Part shown: positions 29,959 to 42,495 of the stretch, piece by piece
How positions within the stretch are numbered: position 1 is the stretch's first letter
Layout of the letters: every line of letters starts with the position of its first letter
Assembly: GCA_963931925.1 (NCBI GenBank)
Contig: OZ007576.1
Span: 12,133,582-12,197,581 of the forward strand
Origin: Onchidella celtica
Lineage: Eukaryota; Mollusca; Gastropoda; Systellommatophora; Onchidiidae
Direction of reading: 5' to 3'
DNA length: 64,000 bases
Translations under genes and position numbers: made by a program
Notes under the pieces: generated by a model
Told to the model about the DNA's origin: nothing
What the model saw: the letters and a program-made list of their open reading frames with translations, nothing else
Databases searched by the model: none

Positions 29959-30479
29959 GATTTGATGAAATTGCCGTAAAAGTTTAAATCGCAACTTAAA
30001 AAAAAAGGGAGAATGTTGTCTTAGTTCACCTGGATTCCATTTTTATTTCGTCGGACCAAGTCACACAGAGAGACGACCCCTGTATTGAAGTCAGCCGCCA
30101 CACTCAAACATCACTTGAGCAAATTTCCTTCACGACACGTCTCGTTGATAGTTCGGCCCTAGAATATTTTGCTACTAAAAACGCTTGCTGATTTTTGTAT
30201 AATTTTCTTGCTAATCACGCAAGCTTTCAGATCTCGAACGGGAAAATCTGACATCGGCCCTAGGAAGGATGTGACTGACACTTGTTCTGGATGAGAATGA
30301 GCTGATAAAATTGGACTGATAGTCGTAAAGTCAAGATGGAAAAACGCAAATGCTGAATGCAGAAGGAATAGGTAGCTTTGTTTCAAAATTCACAGCGTAA
30401 CATGAAAATCAAGAACTACAGACTTATTTCGGGATGGTGGCGGGAAATGGACTGGTGGGGGTGGGGGGGGGGTAGGGGG

Positions 30480-30482
30480 AGG

Positions 30483-30518
<36 letters not shown>

Positions 30519-30622
30519 GACAAAGAGAGACAGACAGAGAGATGGACAGAGGCAGACAGACAGAGAGAGAGACAGAGAGAGATAGGGAGAGAGAGAGAGA
30601 AAGAGAGAGAGACAGAGAGAGT
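30480..30622. repeat. (GA)n / (GACA)n microsatellite
   Basis: Purine-rich tract of GA and GACA repeats preceded by a G run at 30461-30471. Confidence 0.92.
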
Positions 30623-30936
30623 TAGAGTTGTTTTTACTGACTGAAACGGCACCACTTCAGCAATTAACACTAGCGTCAGCAGTGACAGTGTGTGCACGGA
30701 TATAAGATGTAGTTATACATGTAGTTCTAAACCCACTAGTAGTGGAATAATGAACAGGGAAGACGGTGCACTTACTCACGCCAGTATTATTCTTCACATG
30801 ATGAGTACCATCAAGAGCGGCATTCCGCCACTGGTAATTTGAGCCATATTAACCAGGCTTGTCATTACTACGTGCAACCGGGTTACTCAGATAGATTACC
30901 CCGAGACAATAGGTGGCCCTGAGAAAGTGAAGAAAG

Positions 30937-31017
30937 ATGGCGCCGTCGCCGGCCGCCGGAGCCACAGTGTTTTGGCGTAAATCAGCCCTGACAGACACTG
31001 GAGAAATCATTGTTTAA
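30937..31017 (+). CDS. Possible short GC-rich first exon or small ORF (26 aa)
   Basis: The motif aagATGGcgcc gives a good start context and resembles a YY1 site. The frame MAPSPAAGATVFWRKSALTD ends with TAA at 31015-31017. The locus is locally GC- and CpG-rich against AT-rich flanks, and a donor-like ATCC|GTAAGG lies at 31073. No homology is recognised, so it may be chance. Confidence 0.15.
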   Translation: MAPSPAAGATVFWRKSALTDTGEIIV

Positions 31018-31562
31018 TAGCCGACTTTGTCTTCTATTTTGAACTCTCCTGACGCAGAGAACGCTATGGCATCCGTAAGGTTTATTTTAAGAACGGTTTC
31101 CAAAAACATTTTTTTTCCCACCTTAAAAAAAAAAACCGACAAGAAAAGGAAAAACATGAAAAAAAAACTCCACCGTCTTCACTACCACAAGCAAATGGAG
31201 CTGACGTGGGAAATAAATAATTAGCAATCAGCACAAAGCCTTTCAGCCGGAAGAAACGAACGTTCGATCCTGCGGGATGTGTTGAGGGATGAAATAAATC
31301 AAGATGGTGGACTGAACACCGTCCGCCGACTTTTCGGTTTACTTTTGTCAAAAATAAATTTCTAGATTAGCTTCATTTCGCTCCATCGGTTTGGACCCTT
31401 CTAGCCCGAAGCTTCGGCGTTTGGTCCATAAATGGTGCTCTGGGCAATGGTTGAATATTTGGACTCGTGATAGTTGTTTTTTTTTCTTCTTTCTGTTTCG
31501 TTTAGCTTAGTCGGAAATTGGTTTTATTTAATTATTCTTCTCTTTCTTTTCTTCTTGTCTTT

Positions 31563-34500
31563 GGGATGAGGGGAAGAGGAGGACAAGGCGATGGACTAAC
31601 TAAAAGTTTAATTGGTACGGTATGACGTCATCATTGACATGAGGGGAAGAGGAGGACAAGGCGATGGACTAACTAAAAGTTTAATTGGTACGGTATGACG
31701 TCATCATTGACATGAGGGGAAGAGGAGGACAAGGCGATGGACTAACTAAAAGTTTAATTGGTACGGTATGACGTCATCATTGACATGAGGGGAAGAGGAG
31801 GACAAGGCGATGGACTAACTAAAAGTTTAATTGGTACGGTATGACGTCATCATTGACATGAGGGGAAGAGGAGGACAAGGCGATGGACTAACTAAAAGTT
31901 TAATTGGTACGGTATGACGTCATCATTGACATGAGGGGAAGAGGAGGACAAGGCGATGGACTAACTAAAAGTTTAATTGGTACGGTATGACGTCATCATT
32001 GACATGAGGGGAAGAGGAGGACAAGGCGATGGACTAACTAAAAGTTTAATTGGTACGGTATGACGTCATCATTGACATGAGGGGAAGAGGAGGACAAGGC
32101 GATGGACTAACTAAAAGTTTAATTGGTACGGTATGACGTCATCATTGACATGAGGGGAAGAGGAGGACAAGGCGATGGACTAACTAAAAGTTTAATTGGT
32201 ACGGTATGACGTCATCATTGACATGAGGGGAAGAGGAGGACAAGGCGATGGACTAACTAAAAGTTTAATTGGTACGGTATGACGTCATCATTGACATGAG
32301 GGGAAGAGGAGGACAAGGCGATGGACTAACTAAAAGTTTAATTGGTACGGTATGACGTCATCATTGACATGAGGGGAAGAGGAGGACAAGGCGATGGACT
32401 AACTAAAAGTTTAATTGGTACGGTATGACGTCATCATTGACATGAGGGGAAGAGGAGGACAAGGCGATGGACTAACTAAAAGTTTAATTGGTACGGTATG
32501 ACGTCATCATTGACATGAGGGGAAGAGGAGGACAAGGCGATGGACTAACTAAAAGTTTAATTGGTACGGTATGACGTCATCATTGACATGAGGGGAAGAG
32601 GAGGACAAGGCGATGGACTAACTAAAAGTTTAATTGGTACGGTATGACGTCATCATTGACATGAGGGGAAGAGGAGGACAAGGCGATGGACTAACTAAAA
32701 GTTTAATTGGTACGGTATGACGTCATCATTGACATGAGGGGAAGAGGAGGACAAGGCGATGGACTAACTAAAAGTTTAATTGGTACGGTATGACGTCATC
32801 ATTGACATGAGGGGAAGAGGAGGACAAGGCGATGGACTAACTAAAAGTTTAATTGGTACGGTATGACGTCATCATTGACATGAGGGGAAGAGGAGGACAA
32901 GGCGATGGACTAACTAAAAGTTTAATTGGTACGGTATGACGTCATCATTGACATGAGGGGAAGAGGAGGACAAGGCGATGGACTAACTAAAAGTTTAATT
33001 GGTACGGTATGACGTCATCATTGACATGAGGGGAAGAGGAGGACAAGGCGATGGACTAACTAAAAGTTTAATTGGTACGGTATGACGTCATCATTGACAT
33101 GAGGGGAAGAGGAGGACAAGGCGATGGACTAACTAAAAGTTTAATTGGTACGGTATGACGTCATCATTGACATGAGGGGAAGAGGAGGACAAGGCGATGG
33201 ACTAACTAAAAGTTTAATTGGTACGGTATGACGTCATCATTGACATGAGGGGAAGAGGAGGACAAGGCGATGGACTAACTAAAAGTTTAATTGGTACGGT
33301 ATGACGTCATCATTGACATGAGGGGAAGAGGAGGACAAGGCGATGGACTAACTAAAAGTTTAATTGGTACGGTATGACGTCATCATTGACATGAGGGGAA
33401 GAGGAGGACAAGGCGATGGACTAACTAAAAGTTTAATTGGTACGGTATGACGTCATCATTGACATGAGGGGAAGAGGAGGACAAGGCGATGGACTAACTA
33501 AAAGTTTAATTGGTACGGTATGACGTCATCATTGACATGAGGGGAAGAGGAGGACAAGGCGATGGACTAACTAAAAGTTTAATTGGTACGGTATGACGTC
33601 ATCATTGACATGAGGGGAAGAGGAGGACAAGGCGATGGACTAACTAAAAGTTTAATTGGTACGGTATGACGTCATCATTGACATGAGGGGAAGAGGAGGA
33701 CAAGGCGATGGACTAACTAAAAGTTTAATTGGTACGGTATGACGTCATCATTGACATGAGGGGAAGAGGAGGACAAGGCGATGGACTAACTAAAAGTTTA
33801 ATTGGTACGGTATGACGTCATCATTGACATGAGGGGAAGAGGAGGACAAGGCGATGGACTAACTAAAAGTTTAATTGGTACGGTATGACGTCATCATTGA
33901 CATGAGGGGAAGAGGAGGACAAGGCGATGGACTAACTAAAAGTTTAATTGGTACGGTATGACGTCATCATTGACATGAGGGGAAGAGGAGGACAAGGCGA
34001 TGGACTAACTAAAAGTTTAATTGGTACGGTATGACGTCATCATTGACATGAGGGGAAGAGGAGGACAAGGCGATGGACTAACTAAAAGTTTAATTGGTAC
34101 GGTATGACGTCATCATTGACATGAGGGGAAGAGGAGGACAAGGCGATGGACTAACTAAAAGTTTAATTGGTACGGTATGACGTCATCATTGACATGAGGG
34201 GAAGAGGAGGACAAGGCGATGGACTAACTAAAAGTTTAATTGGTACGGTATGACGTCATCATTGACATGAGGGGAAGAGGAGGACAAGGCGATGGACTAA
34301 CTAAAAGTTTAATTGGTACGGTATGACGTCATCATTGACATGAGGGGAAGAGGGGGACAAGGCGATGGACTAACTAAAAGTTTAATTGGTACGGTATGAC
34401 GTCATCATTGACATGAGGGGAAGAGGAGGACAAGGCGATGGACTAACTAAAAGTTTAATTGGTACGGTATGACGTCATCATTGACATGAGGGGAAGAGGA

Positions 34501-35649
34501 GGACAAGGCGATGGACTAACTAAAAGTTTAATTGGTACGGTATGACGTCATCATTGACATGAGGGGAAGAGGAGGACAAGGCGATGGACTAACTAAAAGT
34601 TTAATTGGTACGGTATGACGTCATCATTGACATGAGGGGAAGAGGAGGACAAGGCGATGGACTAACTAAAAGTTTAATTGGTACGGTATGACGTCATCAT
34701 TGACATGAGGGGAAGAGGAGGACAAGGCGATGGACTAACTAAAAGTTTAATTGGTACGGTATGACGTCATCATTGACATGAGGGGAAGAGGAGGACAAGG
34801 CGATGGACTAACTAAAAGTTTAATTGGTACGGTATGACGTCATCATTGACATGAGGGGAAGAGGAGGACAAGGCGATGGACTAACTAAAAGTTTAATTGG
34901 TACGGTATGACGTCATCATTGACATGAGGGGAAGAGGAGGACAAGGCGATGGACTAACTAAAAGTTTAATTGGTACGGTATGACGTCATCATTGACATGA
35001 GGGGAAGAGGAGGACAAGGCGATGGACTAACTAAAAGTTTAATTGGTACGGTATGACGTCATCATTGACATGAGGGGAAGAGGAGGACAAGGCGATGGAC
35101 TAACTAAAAGTTTAATTGGTACGGTATGACGTCATCATTGACATGAGGGGAAGAGGAGGACAAGGCGATGGACTAACTAAAAGTTTAATTGGTACGGTAT
35201 GACGTCATCATTGACATGAGGGGAAGAGGGGGACAAGGCGATGGACTAACTAAAAGTTTAATTGGTACGGTATGACGTCATCATTGACATGAGGGGAAGA
35301 GGAGGACAAGGCGATGGACTAACTAAAAGTTTAATTGGTACGGTATGACGTCATCATTGACATGAGGGGAAGAGGAGGACAAGGCGATGGACTAACTAAA
35401 AGTTTAATTGGTACGGTATGACGTCATCATTGACATGAGGGGAAGAGGAGGACAAGGCGATGGACTAACTAAAAGTTTAATTGGTACGGTATGACGTCAT
35501 CATTGACATGAGGGGAAGAGGAGGACAAGGCGATGGACTAACTAAAAGTTTAATTGGTACGGTATGACGTCATCATTGACATGAGGGGAAGAGGAGGACA
35601 AGGCGATGGACTAACTAAAAGTTTAATTGGTACGGTATGACGTCATCAT
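31563..35649. repeat. Satellite array, 73-bp unit, about 56 copies, each with a consensus CRE
   Basis: The unit runs gacatgaggggaagaggagg, acaaggcgatggactaacta, aaagtttaattggtacggta, tgacgtcatcatt. Starts of gacatg at 31636 and 35578 are exactly 54 units apart. The first copy has a variant beginning and the last ends catcata. I found only two substitutions, both A to G in the gaggag segment, at 34354 and 35230. Every unit holds TGACGTCA and an inverted CCAAT (attgg). Stops occur in every frame, so it is not coding. Confidence 0.98.
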
Positions 35650-36256
35650 AGACCTTCTTGTGTTGAGCTGTTGTTTGGTGTTGTTAGTTGTTGTTGGCGA
35701 TAATTACGATGATGACGTTGACGGCCAGCCTGATGACGAAAGTTCAGCAAGATATTTCGAGCTGTCCTCATTTTTGTTTTGTTTTTTGGTCGCTACTCGT
35801 GGTTATAATTATTTGCCCGGGTGGAGGGAGGACAATAAACTGTTTCTGTGCCACTGGGTCAGTGGTTGTTCGGGGTGCTGATTTGGATGTTCCTGTGAAC
35901 ATTTTGGAATTCACCTCATGTATTTCGAAATGGACTATAAACAGGAATAATACGCTTCACCAATTTTACCAAAAAATTCCCAAATTCTGTGACTTTAACC
36001 TGGCACTTAAGTGAGACAATCATTGCATTTCGTACTAGTCATGGCCAGTTGATTGCCTCACCTTCTCCACTCACCACTCTTTTTGATGGCTGACCTACAT
36101 TTAATTAGCTGAGTTTTTTTCCCTCAAAATCTTGGTTTCACTATTATTCACCCCAGTTCACTGGATAGAATAATCTGTTCAATATTGATTCTGTTTTCAC
36201 ACTCGAACTATTGGGCGTTTCTTGCTGGCGATATGGTGGTTGGTTTCTGAAAGGCT
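35650..36256. other. No gene recognised
   Basis: The short frames 35627-35881 and 35688-36014 start in the satellite edge and show no domain. Confidence 0.5.
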
Positions 36257-36550
36257 GTTGTTATAAGTACGTACGCGCCCCAAGCGTTTTGCTCTAGGGG
36301 CTCCCTAACCTTGCCCTTATCCTCAACCCTAAATCTTATCGAATCCCTAGCCCTGCCCCCCGCGCCCCCCCCCCCCCACCTTTTCAACCAAAAAACAGGA
36401 GGAAAACAAAAAGAAAATCTGAAAGAATAATTAATTAAGGCTGTTGTTAGGGGGATTTCGGGAGGAGCTCTCTAGCTCTGGAGTCACAAAGGGCTTTAAA
36501 ATAGTATCCCTAGCACAAAAATCTTCGGGGACGTACGTACTTGTAACAAC
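36257..36550. mobile_element. MITE family 3, copy 2
   Basis: The same ends as copy 1 (gttgttataagtacgtacgc; acgtacgtacttgtaacaac), the same interior blocks, and a C run at 36366-36377. Confidence 0.85.
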
Positions 36551-37156
36551 GTTCTTTCTGAAAACGCTTGCAAATTCTACAGTTAATTTGTTTAAGAAAT
36601 AGCCGAAGCATCATTCAGCAGCAATATTAATGAGGTAATGAGAGAGGCTTCAAAATGTGTACAATCCAATTTACGATCTTTCAGCCATTTCCACAACCGC
36701 AAGATACAAACTGATACAATGATTAAATATGCATGTCGCCTTTACTTTTAAATACTGAAAAAAAAAACAACAACTGGAAAGAAGCGATAGAGTCTTAAGT
36801 CTGTGTTTTGCTGTGTGGGGAAGGGGAAACGGCAATGGAAACGTCAAAAATCCACCAAGTAGTAAAAAGCAAGAGTGTTTCCGTACACATGAAAACCCAG
36901 CTTCAGCCAAACACTTCAAATTCAACGATGATAGAATTATTTTTCATGTGTTGAAAAATATTATTTTTGATATAAAATACGAAGATAACATGTCAGGATT
37001 GTGGACGAAACAACCTTTTGCCCGTATAGTTCTAGAAGTGTAGTTCTTATGGGTTCTGCCTGCTTAATTCTAGTGTACCCCTTTGTTGTTGTATTAACCT
37101 CAGTGTGTATGTGCACATGTTGTTACTCTCGTTTTTTTTTTTTTTTACTTTGGAAA

Positions 37157-37290
37157 ATGATCAGAGACTTGATTTGCCGGTTTGGACGAGGACAGTAAAC
37201 TTATCATAATATTCATTAATTCTTTCAGTTTGTCATCTTTTCTATTCACTTTAAGAGTTAACTGGCCAACGTATTCCACTTTAAGTCAAT
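37157..37290. repeat. Dispersed repeat, copy A
   Basis: The run gagacttgatttgccggttt, then taatattcattaattctttc and agtttgtc, matches 38216-38340. Class unknown. Confidence 0.6.
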
Positions 37291-38057
37291 AACGCGTATA
37301 AAATGTCCATGAAATACACAGTCTGCCTGTTAATTGACAAAGACAGAATAAATGAGAGGAAAAAAACAACAAATTTTTAAAATATCCATAGGACCCCTCA
37401 CCCCCACACATACATATACCCAATAAAAAATGAAAAGAAAAATTTAAAAAAGACAACGAAACGGAAATAAAATGACCAGATGTCCCCCCCCCCCCCCACA
37501 CACACACACATACACATAAATGAGTAAATAAATACAATTAAAGATCAGAGAGAAGATTAAATAAATGAAGTCAGATAATAGGCACAAAGGGATATAATGG
37601 CATTGTAAATTATAACCGTGTGACAATGGTTACATGGATAATGTATGGGCCACTCGAGGTAATTGCCACTCCGCCACTTCAATAATCGTTGGCCAAGTTT
37701 TTATTATCATTGCTGTTAAATAATTCTATCAACCGTCTTGGGGAATTCTAGGGCGAGTTGTGTTGATTCCAGCGTTGCCTGCTTTTTTGGCGTGCGATTG
37801 ATTTATTTATTATTCAACGCGACATCTCTGGCTTTTAAGGAAATCAATAAACAAAGTGACAAAGGCAGCCCGAACTTTGGGGATCAGACAGATTAAATAA
37901 GACGGTGTTATGATATATCCTATGTAGGAATGCTGACCCTCTCACTTGTAGAAACAAAGAAATAAAGGGTTTGCTTTTGAGTAGCCCATTTCTCAGAGTC
38001 AAGCATTTTCTTCGTTTTACACATATGCCATGTCTCAAAAATGTATACACAAAGGCT

Positions 38058-38813
38058 GTTGTTACTTGTACGTACGTACCCCAAGCGGTTTGTGCTAGGG
38101 AGGGACACGTAAGTATGGTATGTACCTACCCCCTAACCTCGTCCTTATCCTGACCCTAAGTCTTTTCGAATCCCCAACTTTGCCCCCTGCCCTTTCAACC
38201 AAAAACAACCAAAAATGAACAGAGACTTGACTTGCCAGTTTGGATGAGCACAGTTATCGTAATATGCATTCATTCTTTCAGTTTGTCGTCTTTCTACCCA
38301 TTTTAAGCGTTACCTGTCCAGCAAAGTGGTTCTCAACATTTTCAGGCAATTGCCCCCCCCCCCAACCCCCAATTTTTTTATCACCCCCCCCCCCCAACAC
38401 ACACAGACACATACCTTATCCCACCCTAACATGCAACCAGATGTGCACAAACTAGAAACAAATTATGAATAATTTTTTTTCAGAGCTTCTTTAATGACAT
38501 CTGACTTACTGATTATTCAGATAATTATCTAAAGTAATCCTTTACCTGCTCTGACTTAAATCTGCTAGTAATTTACTGAATGGTCAATGACCTTGAACAG
38601 CATGTACTTGACAGGATAATTTCTTCTTCTGAATGAGCATAAATAATATGGTTTACACTAACACCCCCCCCCCCACCCCACCCCCTAAAAAAAACCCACC
38701 AGGAGGAAAACGGAAAGAAAATCTGAAAGAATAATTAATTAAGGCTGTTGTTAGGAGTATTTCGGGAGGAGTTCTCTAGTTCTGGAGGCACAAAAGGCTT
38801 TAAAATAGGTGCA

Positions 38814-38853
<40 letters not shown>

Positions 38854-38900
38854 AACAAAAAAAGACAAAAAACTTTGGGCACGTGCGCACCAGTAACAAC
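38058..38900. mobile_element. MITE family 3, copy 3, split by an insertion
   Basis: The left part (38058-38215) and right part (about 38690-38900) align to copies 1 and 2. The middle, about 470 bp, is foreign and starts with dispersed repeat copy B (38216-38340). The right part also holds an (AAC)n microsatellite at 38817-38851. The right TIR is decayed (cgcaccagtaacaac). Confidence 0.75.
38216..38340. repeat. Dispersed repeat, copy B (inside MITE family 3 copy 3)
   Basis: Shares gagacttgac-tgccagttt, aatatgcattcattctttca and gtttgtcgtctttc with 37157-37290. Confidence 0.6.
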
Positions 38901-39164
38901 ATTCATACACAAATGCTTAATGTTGTCTGCAACTCTATTGAACTGCGCTGTTATCGGTGTCTTGCCCAGAACGGTCATCGCTTTGAACACATGAGATAAC
39001 TCAGATAATTAATATCCGTACTCTTTAATATGAATTGTAAATCTTGGGTATGTCTTTTTTAATTGATATTGTAGTAATATTTATTCAAACTGTGCATACA
39101 TAGCCTCTTTTGGAGACGACACCCTGTTTACATTACACTGTACTATACTATTACTAGTTGCAAG

Positions 39165-39520
39165 TTGACTCGGGAAATACACTGTTGTGATTTTTAAAGT
39201 TGACTTTCGAGCACCAATGTATAAATTGAGGCTCAGAACCAACTTTTTTGTTATACTTTTTAATTCTACTCGAAGAAAATGCGTCTTTTTTTCCCACAGC
39301 TCAAGTTGTTGAAACACTTTCTTCTGTTCAACTCAGTTGTGGCTCAAAATCAACGACAGTATTAAAAATATTGTGGAACTTCTTGACCTTTTTAAAATAT
39401 GCTCAGGTACACTTTTACGTCTTTGTAGGCGTAACATTTTGTAGAATTTAAGGCACAACGGTTAAAGAGCACTTCATTTATACATTGGAAGCCTTACTTC
39501 CTTTATAATGTGATAAACAC
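39165..39520. repeat. Dispersed repeat family 4, copy 1
   Basis: Blocks shared with copies at 42180 and 58095: aaagttgactttc, cttctgttcaactcagttgt, ggctcaaaatcaacg, ttttgtagaatttaa and cttcctttataat. No coding. Confidence 0.75.
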
Positions 39521-39630
39521 TGTGACCCCGTTATTGAGCTGCTTGTCTTCGTGTTCACTTCTTTTGCTCGCAATCAGAATGTCTTTGACGTTTTCCATAA
39601 TTAAGAAGAAATTCTCCTTAATTATATAAT

Positions 39631-39662
39631 TATAGGAGAGAAAGAGAGAGAAAGAGAGAGAG
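39631..39662. repeat. Short (GA)n tract
   Basis: gagagaaagagagagaaaga-type run of about 30 bases. Confidence 0.8.
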
Positions 39663-39739
39663 GGCAGCGAGTTCACATGTTTATCCCGGATAATGCCGGG
39701 CACCTCCTCTAGTTACCAATAGAAAATATAAAATTCCTC

Positions 39740-40840
39740 CAAAGGAGTTCATAGAAAAAAAAAAGAATGCAAACAATATCGTACTCAGTTATGTGAATCA
39801 GTTTTGCAGTTTCAGCTGAGGGGCATTGATTGCTCTTATTCCGTCCATGAAAGGTGCGGGAACGCATCATGGTGGTACTTAGACTTCACATTGAACATGT
39901 CAATAGGGATGAACGGTGCCGGTGAAATTTGGCATATCGTCACTGCTCTACGCTAATGGCGTAAATCATATTTTGACACTTTTGGTTTCTTTTAATGTCA
40001 TTTGGTGTCTTATGCCATTATGATTCTATTGGATTATTCAATTACCCTATTGGCGCATGTCTTTAACTATAACATTATCTGACAGCCCTCATGCACAGGA
40101 ATGGAATGAACCGTCAGTTGTCTTGTTGGCACAAGTCTAACATATGCAATCACTGTAGGGCAGTGACGATATTTTGATGGACATCTCCGTAAATTCACAT
40201 TCAGAACGTTTCAGATTGCCTCGTGCTCATCTTGAATACTCTTCTCTCCACCCGGGACACACACAGTCCCAAGTTTGAATTCAAATGTTATGAACAAATC
40301 AAATATTATGACGTCATCGTCTGGTCATAGTGACCCAGACATTTGCCCATTTATCATAATCTATTTGGACCAAAACTAAAGCAAAATATTAATGGCAAAA
40401 CGGTTTTCCTGTAATACGAGGAGATATTAATGCATATTTGTGGTTTCTGGATTCAATTACGACTGATGCATTATAGAACTACAGATGGTATGTAGGGTCA
40501 TAGATTAGTGCTTCTCAGCCTCTCCCGAGAGGTCGGGCGTTTTATTACAGAAGACTGAAGAAAGACAGGAGACATCACAATGCCTCAGACACCTCACAGG
40601 CGAACGCAAAATATTCTCAAGATAACATGATTATTTCATGGGAAATGGTGGCAGTGCTGAGGATGGATAAACCAATGAAATTATAGAGGTACATAAATAT
40701 TGAATAAATCCCTGATGTTTTTTAAAAGGCAGTATAAAACAGAAGTACAGTGAAATATAATATAATTAACTAATCCCTGCCACAAGGACACACAGAAACA
40801 AGAAGGGAAAAATAATTTTAAAAAACAACAACTAGAACCA
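39740..40840. other. No gene recognised
   Basis: AT-rich; contains single TGACGTCAT-like text at 40310 (atgacgtcatcgt), otherwise unremarkable. Confidence 0.5.
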
Positions 40841-40900
40841 AGAAAAGTGAGATGTAAATGCCAAAGGCAGAGATCGTCCCAATTGAAGACCTAAACACGC
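40841..40900 (+). mobile_element. SINE tail module, isolated copy
   Basis: aaaagtgagatgtaaatgcc, then aaaggcagagatc and gaagacctaaacac, matches the 66-bp module of the SINE copies. It ends 6 bases before the pogo-like element. Confidence 0.65.
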
Positions 40901-40906
40901 ATAATA

Positions 40907-41737
40907 CAGTAGACAACGGTTAAACCGAAATCGGCTGGACCACGGGTTTGTTTTCGGTTTAAACAGAGTTTCGGTTTAGCGATAGGAGGCTTGAAAATTA
41001 CCAGTTTCAAGAGAGGCAGCCTAAATCACTATCATAGAGGACAAATAATGTGAGCGCATAGGCTAAAGAGAATGAACACATCCTCGCTTGCTCTGTGTTT
41101 TTGACTGAGAATGAGGATGGGCGATTGCTCAGGCCAAGGCACACTCGAAGCATGGATTTGCGGGTGAATGTGGACTAACTCTCAGATCAGGGAGGCATGC
41201 GTGTGGACAGACAGTGTACAGAACAGCCGTCCCGCCGATCTCGTTACCGTTACAGTACACGCTGCCATGAAATGCGCTGTCCGCGATAACTAGGCCTAGT
41301 GTTGTCTGTCTGAAGTCATAGATTTCACACGAAAGGTCACTCGCGATGCGCCAGACGTAACGTCTGCTGCCGTCTGATTTCGGACCGGTGAGGGTATAAG
41401 CCTCCTTCTCCCCTGTTCCTGTAGTGCTGCCGCTCCCACCTCGGCCTATACTACCGGGCAGAACGAAGCATGTCCCGCTTTTTAAAAATATTTTTTGAGG
41501 GTTGGGGAGAGTGTAGTGGGGTGATAGTGATACAGTGACTTGATTCGATCTATGGCAAATCACAGTGAGCAAGCCACTGAGTCCAGCAATTTTCTTTTCG
41601 TTATAACCATAGGGTTATTTCGGTTTAGCGCTAGTTTGTTAACAAAGATAAAGAGGAAAAAAATCGGGGATTCATATTTTCCTTCGGTTTTGCGCAAGTT
41701 TTGTTTTAACCATTTTCGGTTTAACCGTTCTCCACTG
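40907..41737. mobile_element. pogo/Tigger-like DNA transposon, non-autonomous, 831 bp
   Basis: The left end CAGTAGACAACGGTTAAACC and the right end inverted CAGTGGAGAACGGTTAAACC match in 18 of 20 bases and continue with GAAA. Both are flanked by TA (40905-40906, 41738-41739). CAGT ends with a TA duplication fit the Tc1/mariner-pogo group. Subterminal tttcggtttagcg repeats occur near both ends (40970-40982, 41619-41631). No transposase is present; instead the interior has a 147-codon minus-strand frame. Confidence 0.8.
41129..41572 (-). CDS. Coding-like ORF inside the pogo-like element, function unknown
   Basis: This 147-codon frame starts at a TTG in the supplied reading and is open further upstream (GYNEKKIAGLSG precedes it), so it has no convincing ATG. 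It is Cys/Ser/Gly-rich: TVICHRSNQVTVSLSPHY, then GTCFVLPGS, a Gly/Ser linker, RYVWRIASDLSCEIYDFR, GLVIADSAFHGSVYCNGNEI and a Cys-rich end. Cysteine spacing and the mixed composition look like an extracellular-domain exon, perhaps Ig-like, but I cannot assign a family. Its middle is more GC-rich than the element ends. It may be a captured host exon or chance. Confidence 0.35.
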   Translation of the reverse strand: MLTVICHRSNQVTVSLSPHYTLPNPQKIFLKSGTCFVLPGSIGRGGSGSTTGTGEKEAYTLTGPKSDGSRRYVWRIASDLSCEIYDFRQTTLGLVIADSAFHGSVYCNGNEIGGTAVLYTVCPHACLPDLRVSPHSPANPCFECALA

Positions 41738-42179
41738 TATCATATATTATAATTGAAATTCAGAATGAACATGTGAGCACTTAAAACTTCGTGGCTATGT
41801 GACCGAAAATTATGAAACTTCATGTACTCGTTTGTTGACGGTAATTTATGTGGACACGTCCATCTGGGACAAAATTTAGTAATTAATATTATTTATTTAC
41901 GATTATTTTGAGCTGCAAAAAAACAGAGACACATATCCGCCGAATAGTATCCTAAAGTATGACCAGAAATTACCTTCATCACTTCTGTTTATCTCTACCT
42001 CTGCTGAAGGTAGGCAGATTGAATAGTGTCCATAAAGCAGACTGAATAGTATCCACAAAATTTCTTTAGTATTCCTCGCACTACCATCAAGCTTTGCATA
42101 GAAAAAACAAAAACCGCTAGACTTAGGGTTTTAGCGAATGGAATGATTAGATCTAAGACAATACGCACCTTCAGTTGAT

Positions 42180-42495
42180 TTCAGAATACGTAGGTGTGAT
42201 AAAGTTAACTTTCGGCCAGCAATGTGAAAAGAGTGGCGTACTAAAATGCAATTAATTACTGGTTACACTTATCGGAACACCGTCTTCTGTTCAACTCAGC
42301 GGTGGCTCAAAAGCAACGAAAGTATTAAAAGTATAGCGAACTTCAAGACCTTTTAAAATATGCCCGTACACACATTTAAGCTTTTCTATGCTTAATATGA
42401 TATTTTGTAGAATTTAATGATAAGCGATAAAAAAAAGCCTTTTATGATTACATTGGGGGCCTCTTACTTCCTTTATAATACGATTCAATAATGTG
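42180..42495. repeat. Dispersed repeat family 4, copy 2
   Basis: Shares aaagttaactttc, cttctgttcaactcagcggt, ggctcaaaagcaacgaaagt, acttcaagacctttt and attttgtagaatttaa with copies 1 and 3; a segment after the left end is shortened. Confidence 0.75.
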
